A DNA stretch of 64,000 bases from Dyadobacter soli (GCF_900101885.1 NZ_FNAN01000004.1:124001-188000); one strand, 5' to 3'. Shown: positions 9,060 through 18,386, counted from the first letter of the stretch. Program-made: numbers and translations. The notes: a model not told the origin generated them from the letters alone.

Positions 9060-9731
9060 TTAAAAGTGAAAAGTAAAGTTTAACCTGCTAATGTAATTTG
9101 GCTCTATTCCAATATGCCGGTCCCGGTAATTATACCCGCCCCTCTGATTTCTGGACTTTTGCCATTGATAAGAGAAAGCCATGCAAGTTTCCACAGATGC
9201 AGAAAATCGCTTGTTGATTTGATATTTATAACCGCAAAATGGCCCCAGGCTCAGATCAACAATTGTCGTCCAGGTCTCTGGAGAAGAATATTGGTAGTTA
9301 TTATTCCAATAAAGCCAGACGTCCATTCCGTAAAGCAGTTGACCCACTTTGAGGTTTCGTCTGAACTCATAACCAAAGGACGTAACGATGTTGAAAACTC
9401 TTCGGTGGAGCCAGAATTCAGCATCGGCGGGCAAAATGCCGCTCGAATCAGCACCTCTGGCATCTTTTTCACTTAACCATGAAATGTCCCCAACTGACCA
9501 CCGAAAAGCACCTCTCGGATTATGGGCATGTTTTAGTGTAAAAAATGGGTTCATGCCCGATGGACTTCTAAACCGATACGCATCCAAACTGATATCCCAC
9601 CGGTAGTCCGTACTAGCGTGACTATTGGAAATCTTTTCCGGAGGCTTCTTTTGCTCCTGACAATGAGCGATTTGCATTGAACCGACCAGCCCGAAAAGGG
9701 CCATAGCAATTAAGTAGCACGTTCTCTTCAT
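9060..9731 (-). CDS. Hypothetical exported protein, possible outer-membrane barrel
   Basis: The ATG opening MKRTCYLIAMALFGLVG is preferred over an upstream one because it gives a clean signal peptide (cut near AHCQ). The 223-residue product is rich in aromatic residues and alternating polar/hydrophobic strands and ends in an aromatic residue (SRLNFTFHF), as outer-membrane beta-barrels do. No family was recognised. It lies 10 bases upstream of the T9SS cargo gene on the same strand, so the two are probably co-transcribed and may act together at the cell surface. Confidence 0.7.
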   Translation of the reverse strand: MKRTCYLIAMALFGLVGSMQIAHCQEQKKPPEKISNSHASTDYRWDISLDAYRFRSPSGMNPFFTLKHAHNPRGAFRWSVGDISWLSEKDARGADSSGILPADAEFWLHRRVFNIVTSFGYEFRRNLKVGQLLYGMDVWLYWNNNYQYSSPETWTTIVDLSLGPFCGYKYQINKRFSASVETCMAFSYQWQKSRNQRGGYNYRDRHIGIEPNYISRLNFTFHF

Positions 9732-9821
9732 ATTATTTATATTTTTCGTACAAATAAACTGAGAACAAACCAAACCGATTCTGGGATAAAACAGGATCGG
9801 ACCTACAAAAAGGAAGGAAAT

Positions 9822-10403
9822 TCAGCGCTTGGCTCGAAGCTTGCTGACGTAGTTTTCAGAGATGCCTAAGTACGATGCGATGTACTTCTGGGGCACGCGG
9901 TTGAAGAGCTCGCGGGAGCGTGTGCGGAACGATTCCAGCTTCTCGGAGGCGGAGAGCGTGCGCATGTCACGGAGGAGGTCTTGATGGGCGAGCAGCAGGC
10001 GCTCGGCGATAATGCGGCCAATGCAGCATGCTTCGGGGTGATTAGCGTACAATTGGTAAAGATCGGCCCGGGAAATGTAGATGAGTACGGAAGATTCCAG
10101 CGTTTCGATGCATTCCCGCGAGGGCGCCTGCCTAAGGAAGCTGTCCGCGGCGTGGAAGAAGTCGCCCTCGCTGGCAAACCAGTCGGTGACATCCCGGAAA
10201 TTGTCCTGGCCGTCGGCAACGTGGTGGTAACCCCGTATGAGACCCGCTTGCAGGTACCAGAGCTTGTCGCATACCTCGCCCTCGGCGAGCAGTATCCGCC
10301 CCTTCGGTACTTTCACGATTTTGAGCATTTGCTGGAACAATATCCTGGTTTGGTCTTCGACGGGCAGGATTTCACTCAGGGAGGAAATGAATTCGTAATA
10401 CAT
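9822..10403 (-). CDS. Crp/Fnr family transcriptional regulator
   Basis: A cyclic-nucleotide-binding-type jelly roll (KGRILLAEGEVCDKLWYLQA at the start) is followed by a short C-terminal helical DNA-binding region (QKYIASYLGISENYVSKLRA). The form is a common Bacteroidetes Crp-like subgroup with a compact HTH. Whether it binds a ligand is unclear, as the phosphate-binding cassette of true cAMP receptors is not evident. I chose the ATG giving MYYEFISSLSEIL; an in-frame ATG 48 bases upstream would add an unconserved leader. No obvious partner gene is near. Confidence 0.8.
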   Translation of the reverse strand: MYYEFISSLSEILPVEDQTRILFQQMLKIVKVPKGRILLAEGEVCDKLWYLQAGLIRGYHHVADGQDNFRDVTDWFASEGDFFHAADSFLRQAPSRECIETLESSVLIYISRADLYQLYANHPEACCIGRIIAERLLLAHQDLLRDMRTLSASEKLESFRTRSRELFNRVPQKYIASYLGISENYVSKLRAKR

Positions 10404-10474
10404 ATGATATAGTGTGCTTGTTGTGACTGTAAGTTGAAAATTTTCGGTCACATTTCTATACTACAAACGGGCAC

Positions 10475-10498
10475 AAAAAAAGCCCGGATAACCGGGCT
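10475..10498 (-). terminator. Intrinsic terminator after the sugar isomerase operon
   Basis: A 7-bp G/C-rich stem (AGCCCGG/CCGGGCT, loop ATAA) is followed on the minus strand by seven T, just downstream of the exported sugar isomerase gene. Confidence 0.85.
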
Positions 10499-10524
10499 GT
10501 ATTAGAATTTGTAAGAAGCGTAAT

Positions 10525-11442
10525 TTATGCGTTAAACACGAGGTCCATCTTCTCACGGATAGTCAATAAACGTTTGCGGTCGCCGCCGGAAACTTCGGCC
10601 GATGCCCAGCCCGAGTAACCGATCTTTTGCAACGCTTTGTTCACGTCGGCCCAGTTGCAATCGCCTTCCATGAACTCGACATCGAAACCTTTCCAGAGGC
10701 CCAGGTCATTCTGCTTTTTGAAGCTGAATTCTTTCAAATCCAGTTTGAGAATGCGCTTATTCAATGCTTCGATCCAGGAAACCGGGTAGCCGTAACGCAG
10801 CACATTGCCCACATCGAAATACCAGCCTACCATCGGGTGCTTGAACTCGTCGACGTAGCGGGCAGCTTCCAGCGGACTGATCAAAAACTGGTTCCACACG
10901 TTCTCAAACGCGATTTTAACGCCTGTTTTCTCCGCAACTGGTAACAGTTTCCGGATTTCCGCTTGCGAGCGTTCGTAGGCTTCCGCATAGGTAACGTTCG
11001 CATTCACGACGCCCGGCACCACTAGCACAGTGGTGCCACCATATTGCTTGGTGTCGTACAATGCTTTTTCAATGGATTTGACGCATTCTTCGCGTTTTTT
11101 GGGATCCGGATCGGACAATGGAAGCTTCCAGTGCATGGAGTTGACGGTTCCCGGCAGTTCGAGGCCGGTCTTGTCGCGGGCAGCCAGTACTTCCTTCATA
11201 TCCAGCTTATCGGGCGAATCGAGTTCGACGCCATCGTAGCCCAGGTCTTTCAGCAATTTGAATTTGTCCATAATCGACAAATCCTCTTTCACCATACCCC
11301 ATTTCAGGCTTTTCTTCACCATCGGGCGTGCGGCTGCGGCCGGCATAGCATTAGCTGCTTCGGTGCTCGCTAGCACCGAAGAGCCCACCGCCACGGCAGA
11401 TGCTGCCATGGCGGTGTTTCTCAGAAAATCTCTTCTTTGCAT
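10525..11442 (-). CDS. Tat-exported sugar phosphate isomerase/epimerase family protein
   Basis: A xylose-isomerase-like TIM barrel of 305 residues with an N-terminal Tat-type signal (MQRRDFLRNTAMAASAVAVG). Metal-site style motifs are visible: GYDGVELDSP, KIAFENVWNQF and GWYFDVGNVLRYG, whose Glu, Asp and His positions usually hold the divalent metal. It follows a Tat-exported Gfo/Idh/MocA oxidoreductase by 6 bases, a frequent Bacteroidetes pairing. Some such pairs act on 3-keto sugars in the periplasm. That role is inferred from context; the substrate cannot be read from sequence. Confidence 0.85.
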   Translation of the reverse strand: MQRRDFLRNTAMAASAVAVGSSVLASTEAANAMPAAAARPMVKKSLKWGMVKEDLSIMDKFKLLKDLGYDGVELDSPDKLDMKEVLAARDKTGLELPGTVNSMHWKLPLSDPDPKKREECVKSIEKALYDTKQYGGTTVLVVPGVVNANVTYAEAYERSQAEIRKLLPVAEKTGVKIAFENVWNQFLISPLEAARYVDEFKHPMVGWYFDVGNVLRYGYPVSWIEALNKRILKLDLKEFSFKKQNDLGLWKGFDVEFMEGDCNWADVNKALQKIGYSGWASAEVSGGDRKRLLTIREKMDLVFNA

Positions 11443-11448
11443 AAGGTA

Positions 11449-12738
11449 TCAGGAGAATGCAGTGATACCTGGTTTGGCCACCTCTACAACCGGTGGTTTC
11501 ATATCGAAGCTGTAAGTATCGGGTCCAAGCTTCTCGGTGGAGTTCAATGCCTCGTTCCAGGTAACGCGCTTACCGGTGTAGGACGCCATTCTACCCATAA
11601 TGGCGGTCAATGTGCTGTGCGCCATGAATTCGCCGTCGTTGATGAGCTTACCGCTGCGGATAGATGCAAATAGTTCGTTGTGCTCTGTCTGGTACATATC
11701 GTTTTGCGCGCCTTCGTATTTCCATGGATTGGCACCGGTGATCTCGTGTACGTTACGTGCACAGTTCACCATCGCACTTCCTTTTGTACCGAGTGTTTGT
11801 ACGAGGTAGCTGTTTTCGCAGTTAGCTTGCTGACGCGAGTGGTGGAAGCCTTTCACGCCATTGTCGTAATCGTAAACGACCGAGAAGTGGTCGAAGATGT
11901 TACCGAACAAAGAGTCGGTGCGAACCTGACGACCGCCTGTCCCTACCGCTGAAATTGGTAACTTGCCACCCATTGCCCACGCCATCATATCGATGCTGTG
12001 TACGGCCTGCTCCACGATGTGGTCACCGGCGAGCCAGGTGTAGTAAGTCCAGTTACGGAGTACGTATTCCGCATCTGTCCAGCCCGAAACGCGTGGGAAC
12101 GACCACAGTGTACCGGTGTCGTAAGTGTTATAGATAGCCGTAATGTCGCCCACCGCGCCATCGAGGATCCGTGCGAAGCTCGCACGTTTCGGCTCGTGGT
12201 AACGCCAGCAGAAGCCCGACATCAGGGATACATTCTTTTGCTTGGCCAGTTTCGCTGCGTCCAGCACTTTGCGAACACCGGGAGCATCTACTGCCACAGG
12301 TTTTTCACAGAAAACGTGCTTACCTGCATTGATAGCCGCCGTGAGGTGCTCGGGACGGAAGTGAGGAGGCGTAGCGAGCAACACTACATCCACACCCGAA
12401 TCCAGCACTTTTTTGAATGCGTCGAAACCAATGAACTTACGGCCTTCATCCACTTTCACTTTCGGGCCGTGTACTTTGGTAAGGTTTTCGAGCGACGCGT
12501 CCATTTTGTCCTTGAAAATGTCGCCCATTGCCCACAATACCACGTTCGGGTCGGCTTTCAGCGCCTGGTTGGCAGCACCGGAACCGCGACCACCGCAACC
12601 GATCAAACCTATTTTGAGGGTATCGGCGTTTACGCCTGCAAAAGCGCGATTGGGGTTCAGGATCGCGAAGGTCGGTAGCGTGCTACCAGCCAATGCAACT
12701 CCCGCCATTTTCAAAACATCTCTCCGAGAAGTACTCAT
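11449..12738 (-). CDS. Tat-exported Gfo/Idh/MocA family oxidoreductase
   Basis: An NAD(P)-dependent sugar or cyclitol oxidoreductase of 429 residues. A twin-arginine leader (STSRRDVLKMAGVALAGS) precedes a Rossmann domain (LKIGLIGCGGRGSGAA) and the family motif HVFCEKPVA with its catalytic-region Lys-Pro. A DHIVEQAVHSIDMMAW stretch supplies the His/Asp pair common in periplasmic members. It is first in a two-gene operon with a TIM-barrel sugar isomerase. Tat export suggests that the folded enzyme leaves the cytoplasm with its cofactor bound. The exact substrate is unknown. Confidence 0.9.
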   Translation of the reverse strand: MSTSRRDVLKMAGVALAGSTLPTFAILNPNRAFAGVNADTLKIGLIGCGGRGSGAANQALKADPNVVLWAMGDIFKDKMDASLENLTKVHGPKVKVDEGRKFIGFDAFKKVLDSGVDVVLLATPPHFRPEHLTAAINAGKHVFCEKPVAVDAPGVRKVLDAAKLAKQKNVSLMSGFCWRYHEPKRASFARILDGAVGDITAIYNTYDTGTLWSFPRVSGWTDAEYVLRNWTYYTWLAGDHIVEQAVHSIDMMAWAMGGKLPISAVGTGGRQVRTDSLFGNIFDHFSVVYDYDNGVKGFHHSRQQANCENSYLVQTLGTKGSAMVNCARNVHEITGANPWKYEGAQNDMYQTEHNELFASIRSGKLINDGEFMAHSTLTAIMGRMASYTGKRVTWNEALNSTEKLGPDTYSFDMKPPVVEVAKPGITAFS

Positions 12739-12917
12739 TGCAATTAAGGATTAGGTGATGGAATGACTGTTTTTAACTGATTTATCTGTCCGTAATGCCA
12801 GTGATACAGGATCTTAAAGGCATTAAAGTTAATGCAAAACCACAATATTTCCTGCTAATATAATCCAAAATTTCCATTTGCGTGCTCGACCACACACAAA
12901 AGTTAAGATATGTTAAG

Positions 12918-12946
12918 TTGACATTTTATGTAGTTTTATATCTTCG
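12918..12946 (+). promoter_or_regulatory. Probable promoter of the Na+/H+ antiporter gene
   Basis: TTG (within TTGACA) and TATCTTCG are separated by 18 bases, close to the Bacteroidetes form TTG-N19-TAnnTTTG with one mismatch in the -7 box. The predicted start of transcription would leave a leader of only about 12 bases before the ATG. Confidence 0.5.
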
Positions 12947-12964
12947 AACTCCGAAATACTGAAT

Positions 12965-14560
12965 ATGATTCTTGAGAACTTATTACTGATCATCTCGCTG
13001 CTTTTCGTGGTTTCAATGCTCACCATGCTGAGCGAAAAGATCGGCATTTCCTACCCTATTTTCCTGGTCATCGCGGGTCTGCTGATCAGCTTCATTCCCG
13101 GCATGCCTCATTTCCAGCTCGAACCGGATTGGGTATTCCTCATTTTCCTGCCGCCACTGCTTTATGAAGCCGCCTGGAATACGTCGTGGAAAGATTTCTG
13201 GGCTTCCCGGCGGGCCATCGGGCTGTTATCGATTGGTTTAGTTGTATTTACGGCGACGGCCGTGGCCTACATTTCCCACGCATTGATCCCAGGCTTTACA
13301 TTGGCAATGGGTTTTGTGCTCGGAGGCATCATTTCGCCTCCCGACGCCGTGGCGGCGACGTCCGTTCTGCATGGTATCAAAGTCCCGAAACGGGTAGTGA
13401 CAATACTTGAAGGTGAGAGTCTGGTAAACGACGCATCCTCGCTGATCGTGTTCCGCGTGGCGCTCGCGACGATCGAAACCGGCAATTTCGTGCTCTGGAA
13501 AGCGGGTGCGGATTTTCTGATGGTGGCTGTAATGGGTATCGTCATTGGCCTCGCCATTGCACACGTGCTGTATGTAGTGCACCGCTTTTTCCCGACTACA
13601 CCGAGCATCGACACCGCATTGACCTTCATTTCACCCTACTTAATGTACATCGCTGCCGAGCATTTCCATTACTCGGGTGTGCTGGCGGTTGTGAGCGGCG
13701 GGCTGTTCCTGAGCTTCCGGGCGCATGAATTGTTTAGTTACCAATCACGCATGCAAGGCAATTACGTGTGGCAAACCGTGACATTCCTGCTGAATGGTAT
13801 TGTATTCATACTCATTGGCTTGCAGCTCCCCGAAGTAATTCAGGGCCTGAACGACTATACCATCACCGAAGTGGTCAGCTATGCCGTCATTATCAGCATC
13901 GTAACAATCCTGATCCGCATTGTCTGGGTATTTCCAAGTACCTACCTGCCCCGGATACTTTCCGCCTCGGTGCGCAGAAAGGAGAAGCGGCCCAGCTGGC
14001 AAACAGTCTTCATCGTAGCGTGGAGCGGCATGCGCGGCGTAGTTTCCCTGGCCTCTGCATTGGCGGTACCACTTTTAATGAACGGAAAACCATTCCCCCA
14101 CCGCGACCTGTTCCTTTTCATCACGTTTGTAGTTATCCTGTTCACACTCGTTTTTCAAGGACTTAGCCTGCCAACTTTAATTAAATGGCTAAAAATCGAG
14201 GACAATGACGACAGTCTTGAAAAAGAGAATGCGATGATGAATTCACGGCTGGCGGCTGTGAGCCTCGATTACATGAAGTCGAACTACGACGCGGAAATAC
14301 AAGATTTTGAACCGTTCCGGCTGTTGAAAGACCGCTATGAGAAGATCATCGAAATGTCGGACTACAAGCTGCTGCATTCGGAAGACAACAGGTCTATCGA
14401 CCACGTGCGCAAATACCGCAAGATGCTCGTCGAAATTATTGGGGTCAAAAGGGAGGAAATTGTGAAACTGCGACAGGAAAGAGCTTGCTCCAACGAGCTG
14501 ATCAGGACGAAAGAAAACGAACTCGATCTCGAAGAAGCAAGGCTCAGAAAGTCTCCCTAA
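12965..14560 (+). CDS. Na+/H+ antiporter, CPA1 (NhaP/NHE-like) family
   Basis: A 531-residue inner-membrane antiporter with about 12 membrane segments and a charged cytoplasmic tail of about 120 residues. Family motifs include FLPPLLYEAAWN, GGIISPPDAVAATSVLHG (the ion-binding Asp lies in SPPDAV) and EGESLVNDASSLIVFRVAL (LVNDA, with the second acidic residue), plus WSGMRGVVSLASALA. These place it firmly in CPA1. It would exchange sodium for protons in pH and salt homeostasis. It stands alone, with a probable promoter directly upstream and a convergent protease gene 18 bases after its stop. Confidence 0.93.
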   Translation: MILENLLLIISLLFVVSMLTMLSEKIGISYPIFLVIAGLLISFIPGMPHFQLEPDWVFLIFLPPLLYEAAWNTSWKDFWASRRAIGLLSIGLVVFTATAVAYISHALIPGFTLAMGFVLGGIISPPDAVAATSVLHGIKVPKRVVTILEGESLVNDASSLIVFRVALATIETGNFVLWKAGADFLMVAVMGIVIGLAIAHVLYVVHRFFPTTPSIDTALTFISPYLMYIAAEHFHYSGVLAVVSGGLFLSFRAHELFSYQSRMQGNYVWQTVTFLLNGIVFILIGLQLPEVIQGLNDYTITEVVSYAVIISIVTILIRIVWVFPSTYLPRILSASVRRKEKRPSWQTVFIVAWSGMRGVVSLASALAVPLLMNGKPFPHRDLFLFITFVVILFTLVFQGLSLPTLIKWLKIEDNDDSLEKENAMMNSRLAAVSLDYMKSNYDAEIQDFEPFRLLKDRYEKIIEMSDYKLLHSEDNRSIDHVRKYRKMLVEIIGVKREEIVKLRQERACSNELIRTKENELDLEEARLRKSP

Positions 14561-14578
14561 GCGGGCCTCCCTAAGCGG

Positions 14579-16108
14579 TCAATCCCATTCCACTTCTACC
14601 ACATAGTCGCGGAGGTCGATTGTCGTAAATCTTTCGTTATTCTGGCGTTTGAGCGACACCTTACCGTTTTGAACTTTTGCCACCTGTTGCGCGATCACAT
14701 CCTTTTCGCTCTTTTTGCGGTAAATAGCTACCATCGAGTCCTGGCTGGTCACTTCCACCTCGCACGTACGGCCTTTGGCAGTGATCAGTTTGGAATTATT
14801 AGGTAAATAAGGCGCTTTCGCGAGTGCCAGCGCGCGGGAAGCCTGCGGCACGCCGTAGCCTACGAAGTTATTACCATAAGGATACAAATGCGATGATTTC
14901 TCGATCAGCGAAATCAGGTCCTTGTTGGAAAGCTGGGGATTAGCTTGAAGTAAGCACGCGGCAAAACCGGTAATTACGGGAGCCGAAAGCGACGTACCAT
15001 ATAATGAGAAACAGGAGACATTGGGCTTCACATAAGACAAAAACTCCGGCCCGACGCTACTGTAACCGATTCTATTCCAAAGCTTTCCATTAGTCGCACC
15101 AACCGAAAGTACTCCTTTCGCATCCGCAGGGGCGGAAACAATGCCCCAGCTTTTATCGTCACCCTCGTTACCGGCGGAAACGATGATCATAATGCCTTTT
15201 TTATCGGAAGCAATCTGTGCTGCCTTGCTGATCGCGCTCGTTTTACCGTCCATTTGAGACGGCTGGTAGTTCTCTTTCGGGTCTGAGAAGCCTTTGGCAT
15301 AACCTAATGAAGTATTGATCAAACGCACGCCGAGGCTGTCCATCCATTCCATTGCCGCGATCCAGTTGTCTTCTTCGCCACGATACTCGCGCATCGAATA
15401 ATCGGTGCGGGCGAGATAGAATTTCGCATTGGTAGCCATACCATATTGCACCTGATCCTGGTAGTCGATGCCTGAAATGGCTGCAAGTACCTCGGTACCA
15501 TGCATATCGGAGAACGACTCGGCGGTGCTGAACAGCAAATCGCCGGGGCGGCCCGGCTTCACGTAATCGCGAATGCCTAAGATCCTTTTATTGGAAAAAA
15601 CCTGTGAGAGCGAAAGTGAAGAATCGGCACCGTAGAAACCCGCGTCAATAACCCCGATGGTAACGTCTTTGGCGGTGATGTTTTCTTTCAAAAATGCATT
15701 GGCCTGCACCTGCGACATTACCGGCGCCATTTGTGCTTTTTCGGTCGGCTGCGTACGTGCGATGTAAAAGCCAGGATCGATCATGACCACATCGGCTACG
15801 AAATCCAGTTCCCTTACTTTCATCGCCTGCTCGCTCGTGAGGTTGGCCGATACTGCATTAAGCCATTTGGACCGGTTGATGATATTGACAGACTGTTCGC
15901 GCAATTTGGATTCGTAAGCTTTATTGACCGGCAAATCGGTTTCATCCGAAAGTACCAGGCCCAGTTTCTGCCGGTTTTCCAACGTGAGTGCAGACACCGC
16001 GGGGCTTGTACCCAGGTCTTTATTTTTCAGATAAATCCAATATTTGGGGCTTGCTGACAACACCAACGGCACAAATACGAACGCAAGCAAAAGCAGTCTT
16101 CTCATCAA
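14579..16108 (-). CDS. Exported S8 family (subtilisin-like) serine peptidase
   Basis: A secreted protease of 509 residues with signal peptide 1-20, a pro-region to about residue 145, and a subtilase domain. The catalytic triad is complete: Asp155 in VIDAGFYG, His203 in DMHGTEV and Ser373 in YGTSLSAP, with the oxyanion Asn314 in SAGNEG. A C-terminal extension of about 90 residues follows and does not look like a T9SS sorting domain. It likely acts in the periplasm or outside the cell. A second ATG one codon in is an equally possible start. The gene is convergent with the antiporter gene and divergent from the aminopeptidase gene. Confidence 0.92.
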   Translation of the reverse strand: MMRRLLLLAFVFVPLVLSASPKYWIYLKNKDLGTSPAVSALTLENRQKLGLVLSDETDLPVNKAYESKLREQSVNIINRSKWLNAVSANLTSEQAMKVRELDFVADVVMIDPGFYIARTQPTEKAQMAPVMSQVQANAFLKENITAKDVTIGVIDAGFYGADSSLSLSQVFSNKRILGIRDYVKPGRPGDLLFSTAESFSDMHGTEVLAAISGIDYQDQVQYGMATNAKFYLARTDYSMREYRGEEDNWIAAMEWMDSLGVRLINTSLGYAKGFSDPKENYQPSQMDGKTSAISKAAQIASDKKGIMIIVSAGNEGDDKSWGIVSAPADAKGVLSVGATNGKLWNRIGYSSVGPEFLSYVKPNVSCFSLYGTSLSAPVITGFAACLLQANPQLSNKDLISLIEKSSHLYPYGNNFVGYGVPQASRALALAKAPYLPNNSKLITAKGRTCEVEVTSQDSMVAIYRKKSEKDVIAQQVAKVQNGKVSLKRQNNERFTTIDLRDYVVEVEWD

Positions 16109-16271
16109 CGGTTTTAGTTAGGTATTCTTAATCAATTTGGTATAATAATACTTTCAAAACTGCATTTGCACGGCAATAAAACCATTCCGCGCGCAGGCAG
16201 ATGTTTAGAATTTTTGAACAAGATAAACGTAATTTTACAAATTAAATTACCTGATCCGAAAAAATACAGAC

Positions 16272-17564
16272 ATGCGATATTCCCCCATCGACCAAAAGCT
16301 TTTTATTGAAAACAGACGCCGTTTAACGACATTACTCAAACCCAAATCGCTCGCCATTCTCAACGCCAACGACATTATGCCGACCAACGCCGACGGCACA
16401 ATGGGTTTCAAACAAAACAGCGATCTGTTCTACCTCACCGGCGTCGACCAGGAGGAAACAATCCTGCTCATCTTTCCCGACCACCCCGACCCGAAGTTCC
16501 GCGAAGTGCTTTTCCTCCGCGAAACCAATGAGACGATCGCCGTGTGGGAAGGCGAAAAACTCACCAAAGAACAAGCCCGCGCCGCCACCGGCATCCAGAG
16601 CATTTATTGGACCCACCAGTACGATACCGTGTTCGGCAATATCATTTTCGAAGCGGAAAATGTGTATCTCAACACCAACGAGCACACCCGCAACGACTCG
16701 TACGTGCAGTCGCGTGACGCGCGGTTTATCGAGTATTTCAAAAGACAATACCCGCTTCATAACCTCGTACGCCTCGCGCCACTAATGCACCAGCTCCGCG
16801 CCGTTAAGCAGCCGCAGGAAGTTGCATTGCTGCAAACGGCTTGCGACATTACCAAACAAGGTTTTGAAAGGGTATTGAAATTCGTCAAACCTGGCTTGCA
16901 CGAGTTCGAAATCGAAGCCGAGCTGCTCCACGAGTTTGTCCGCAACCGTTCGAAAGGTTTCTCCTACCAGCCGATCATCGCTTCCGGCGCGAATGCGTGT
17001 GTGCTGCATTACATTCAAAACAACCAGGTTTGTAAAGACGGGGACATCCTCCTCCTCGACGTAGCCGCCGAATACGCCAACTACGGCGCCGACCTCACGC
17101 GCAGCATACCCGTGAACGGCCGCTTCACCAAGCGCCAGCGCGATGTGTACGACGCTGTACTCCGCGTTTTCAAAGCCGCCAAAAGCCTGCTCGTACCCGG
17201 CAACATCTGGGACGAGTACCACCAGGAAATCGGCCGCATTATGGAAAGCGAGCTCATCGGCCTCGGCCTGATCACCAAAGAGGACATTGAAAAACAGGAC
17301 CCGGAATCGCCTGCCTACAAAAAATACTTCCCCCACGGCACCTCCCACTTCCTCGGCCTCGACATCCACGACGTAGGCAACAAATACCGCCGCTTCGAAG
17401 CCGGCATGGTCTTCACCTGCGAGCCCGGCATTTATATCCGCGAGGAAGGTTTGGGCATTCGGCTGGAAAACGATATTCTGATTACCGAGAATGGAAATGT
17501 GGATCTGATGGCCGATATCCCGTTGGAAGCCGAGGCGATCGAGGAGTGGATGAATGGTAAGTGA
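16272..17564 (+). CDS. pepP: Xaa-Pro aminopeptidase (aminopeptidase P)
   Basis: Removes the N-terminal residue from peptides with proline in second position. It has an N-terminal aminopeptidase P domain (residues 1-140) and a pita-bread M24 metallopeptidase domain. The metal ligands are visible in LLLDVAAEYANYGADLTRS (two Asp), HGTSHFLGLDIHD (His), TCEPGIYI (Glu) and IRLENDILIT (Glu). The length of 430 residues is standard and a manganese-type dinuclear site is expected. It is divergent from the subtilisin-like gene; a tiny reading frame follows it. Confidence 0.95.
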   Translation: MRYSPIDQKLFIENRRRLTTLLKPKSLAILNANDIMPTNADGTMGFKQNSDLFYLTGVDQEETILLIFPDHPDPKFREVLFLRETNETIAVWEGEKLTKEQARAATGIQSIYWTHQYDTVFGNIIFEAENVYLNTNEHTRNDSYVQSRDARFIEYFKRQYPLHNLVRLAPLMHQLRAVKQPQEVALLQTACDITKQGFERVLKFVKPGLHEFEIEAELLHEFVRNRSKGFSYQPIIASGANACVLHYIQNNQVCKDGDILLLDVAAEYANYGADLTRSIPVNGRFTKRQRDVYDAVLRVFKAAKSLLVPGNIWDEYHQEIGRIMESELIGLGLITKEDIEKQDPESPAYKKYFPHGTSHFLGLDIHDVGNKYRRFEAGMVFTCEPGIYIREEGLGIRLENDILITENGNVDLMADIPLEAEAIEEWMNGK

Positions 17565-17601
17565 TTCTTTGTAAATTTGTTGGGCGCTATAAACATTTCT
17601 A

Positions 17602-17745
17602 ATGTTGGTTATGAAAGAGGGGGTTATTGAAGATGAGGAGCCCACGAAAGAACAGATACTTGCTGATTTGAAGGAAGATTTGGTGGCATTAAAAAACGGC
17701 ACGCTTGAAACTCGTCCTGTTAAGGACATTTTGAATGAGCTGTAA
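17602..17745 (+). CDS. Small 47-residue protein, antitoxin-like C-terminus
   Basis: A short acidic protein (MLVMKEGVIEDEEPTKEQIL ... NGTLETRPVKDILNEL). The pattern of an amphipathic helix followed by G-[KT]-x-x-x-[RS]-x-x-[DE]-[IL]-L-N-E-L resembles the C-termini of small RelB/Phd-type antitoxins. No toxin gene is adjacent, and the next gene is a DUF5618-like protein after a repeat. An internal ATG at codon 4 is possible. Codon use looks coding, but with no homologue in view this is a modest-confidence call. Confidence 0.45.
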   Translation: MLVMKEGVIEDEEPTKEQILADLKEDLVALKNGTLETRPVKDILNEL

Positions 17746-17784
17746 AATGGAAGCATTGATAGCCAGCTAATTCATCCAATGCTA

Positions 17785-17940
17785 TTACATGCCTACGGCA
17801 TTTGCATCTTTGCTGGATTGCGGCTGCTACCGATATTGCATCGCTAACGCGATTCACAGCTTGGGAAGTGCCGCTAGGCACGCAACATTGGTAGCAAAAA
17901 GAGACCATTTAAATTAAAAATCCCGTAGGGATGTAACAAC
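17785..17940. repeat. Four-hairpin intergenic repeat, copy A
   Basis: About 156 bases, nearly identical to copy B 602 bases further on. Four mini-palindromes are spaced through it: ATGCC-TAC-GGCAT (17789-17801), ATCGC-TAAC-GCGAT (17840-17853), GTGCC-GCTA-GGCAC (17868-17881) and ATCCC-GTA-GGGAT (17920-17932). Each is 5 bp with a 3-4 base loop. It lies directly upstream of the first DUF5618-like gene. It carries no reading frame of its own. Confidence 0.85.
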
Positions 17941-17970
17941 ATTTGATAGATAAAACTTAAACATACACTT

Positions 17971-18375
17971 ATGATCAAAAAACAAGAACTCTCCGCGCAG
18001 GACGCTATCACCGAGGCGAAACGCTACTTGAACAACGCAAAGGACATTCTGCGGGAAAAAGGAGCGAAAGAAGGAGGGCATTATCGGGATGCTAAATACA
18101 TCAAAATGGCCGGACACACCGCCTATTCCGGTGTGCTGTTCGCGTTGGATCATTACTTTGGCAAGAAAGGTAAAGGCAGAAAGGACGTAGACTGGTATCG
18201 TGTAAATCTGTCGAAAGAAGATCGTAAAATACTCGACTCTTTCACTACCGTTTATGAACAATTACACCTTGTAATGGCATACGACGGCGTAGGGCATGAC
18301 GAGGTGGTAAAAATTGGATTTAGAGAAGCCGAGCGCATCATTGCTTGGGCGGAAACTCGAACAGAAGCCGCCTGA
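17971..18375 (+). CDS. DUF5618-like helical protein, copy 1 of a tandem pair
   Basis: A 134-residue, all-helical cytoplasmic protein resembling the DUF5618 family: AITEAKRYLNNAKDILREKG, then YIKMAGHTAYSGVLFALDHY, and a C-terminal AYDGVGHDEVVKIGFREAER. The layout of paired helices with a central TAYSG segment recalls HEPN-like folds, but the HEPN nuclease motif is absent. Function is unknown. It is about 75% identical to the next gene, and the first 32 bases of the two coding sequences match exactly. Each copy follows its own four-hairpin repeat, showing duplication of the whole repeat-plus-gene unit. Confidence 0.78.
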   Translation: MIKKQELSAQDAITEAKRYLNNAKDILREKGAKEGGHYRDAKYIKMAGHTAYSGVLFALDHYFGKKGKGRKDVDWYRVNLSKEDRKILDSFTTVYEQLHLVMAYDGVGHDEVVKIGFREAERIIAWAETRTEAA

Positions 18376-18386
18376 GATAATTGTTG

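Noticed and set aside
16332..17756. Long minus-strand reading frames opposite pepP
   Set aside because: They are antisense shadows of a fully conserved aminopeptidase; composition follows the G/C-rich codon positions.
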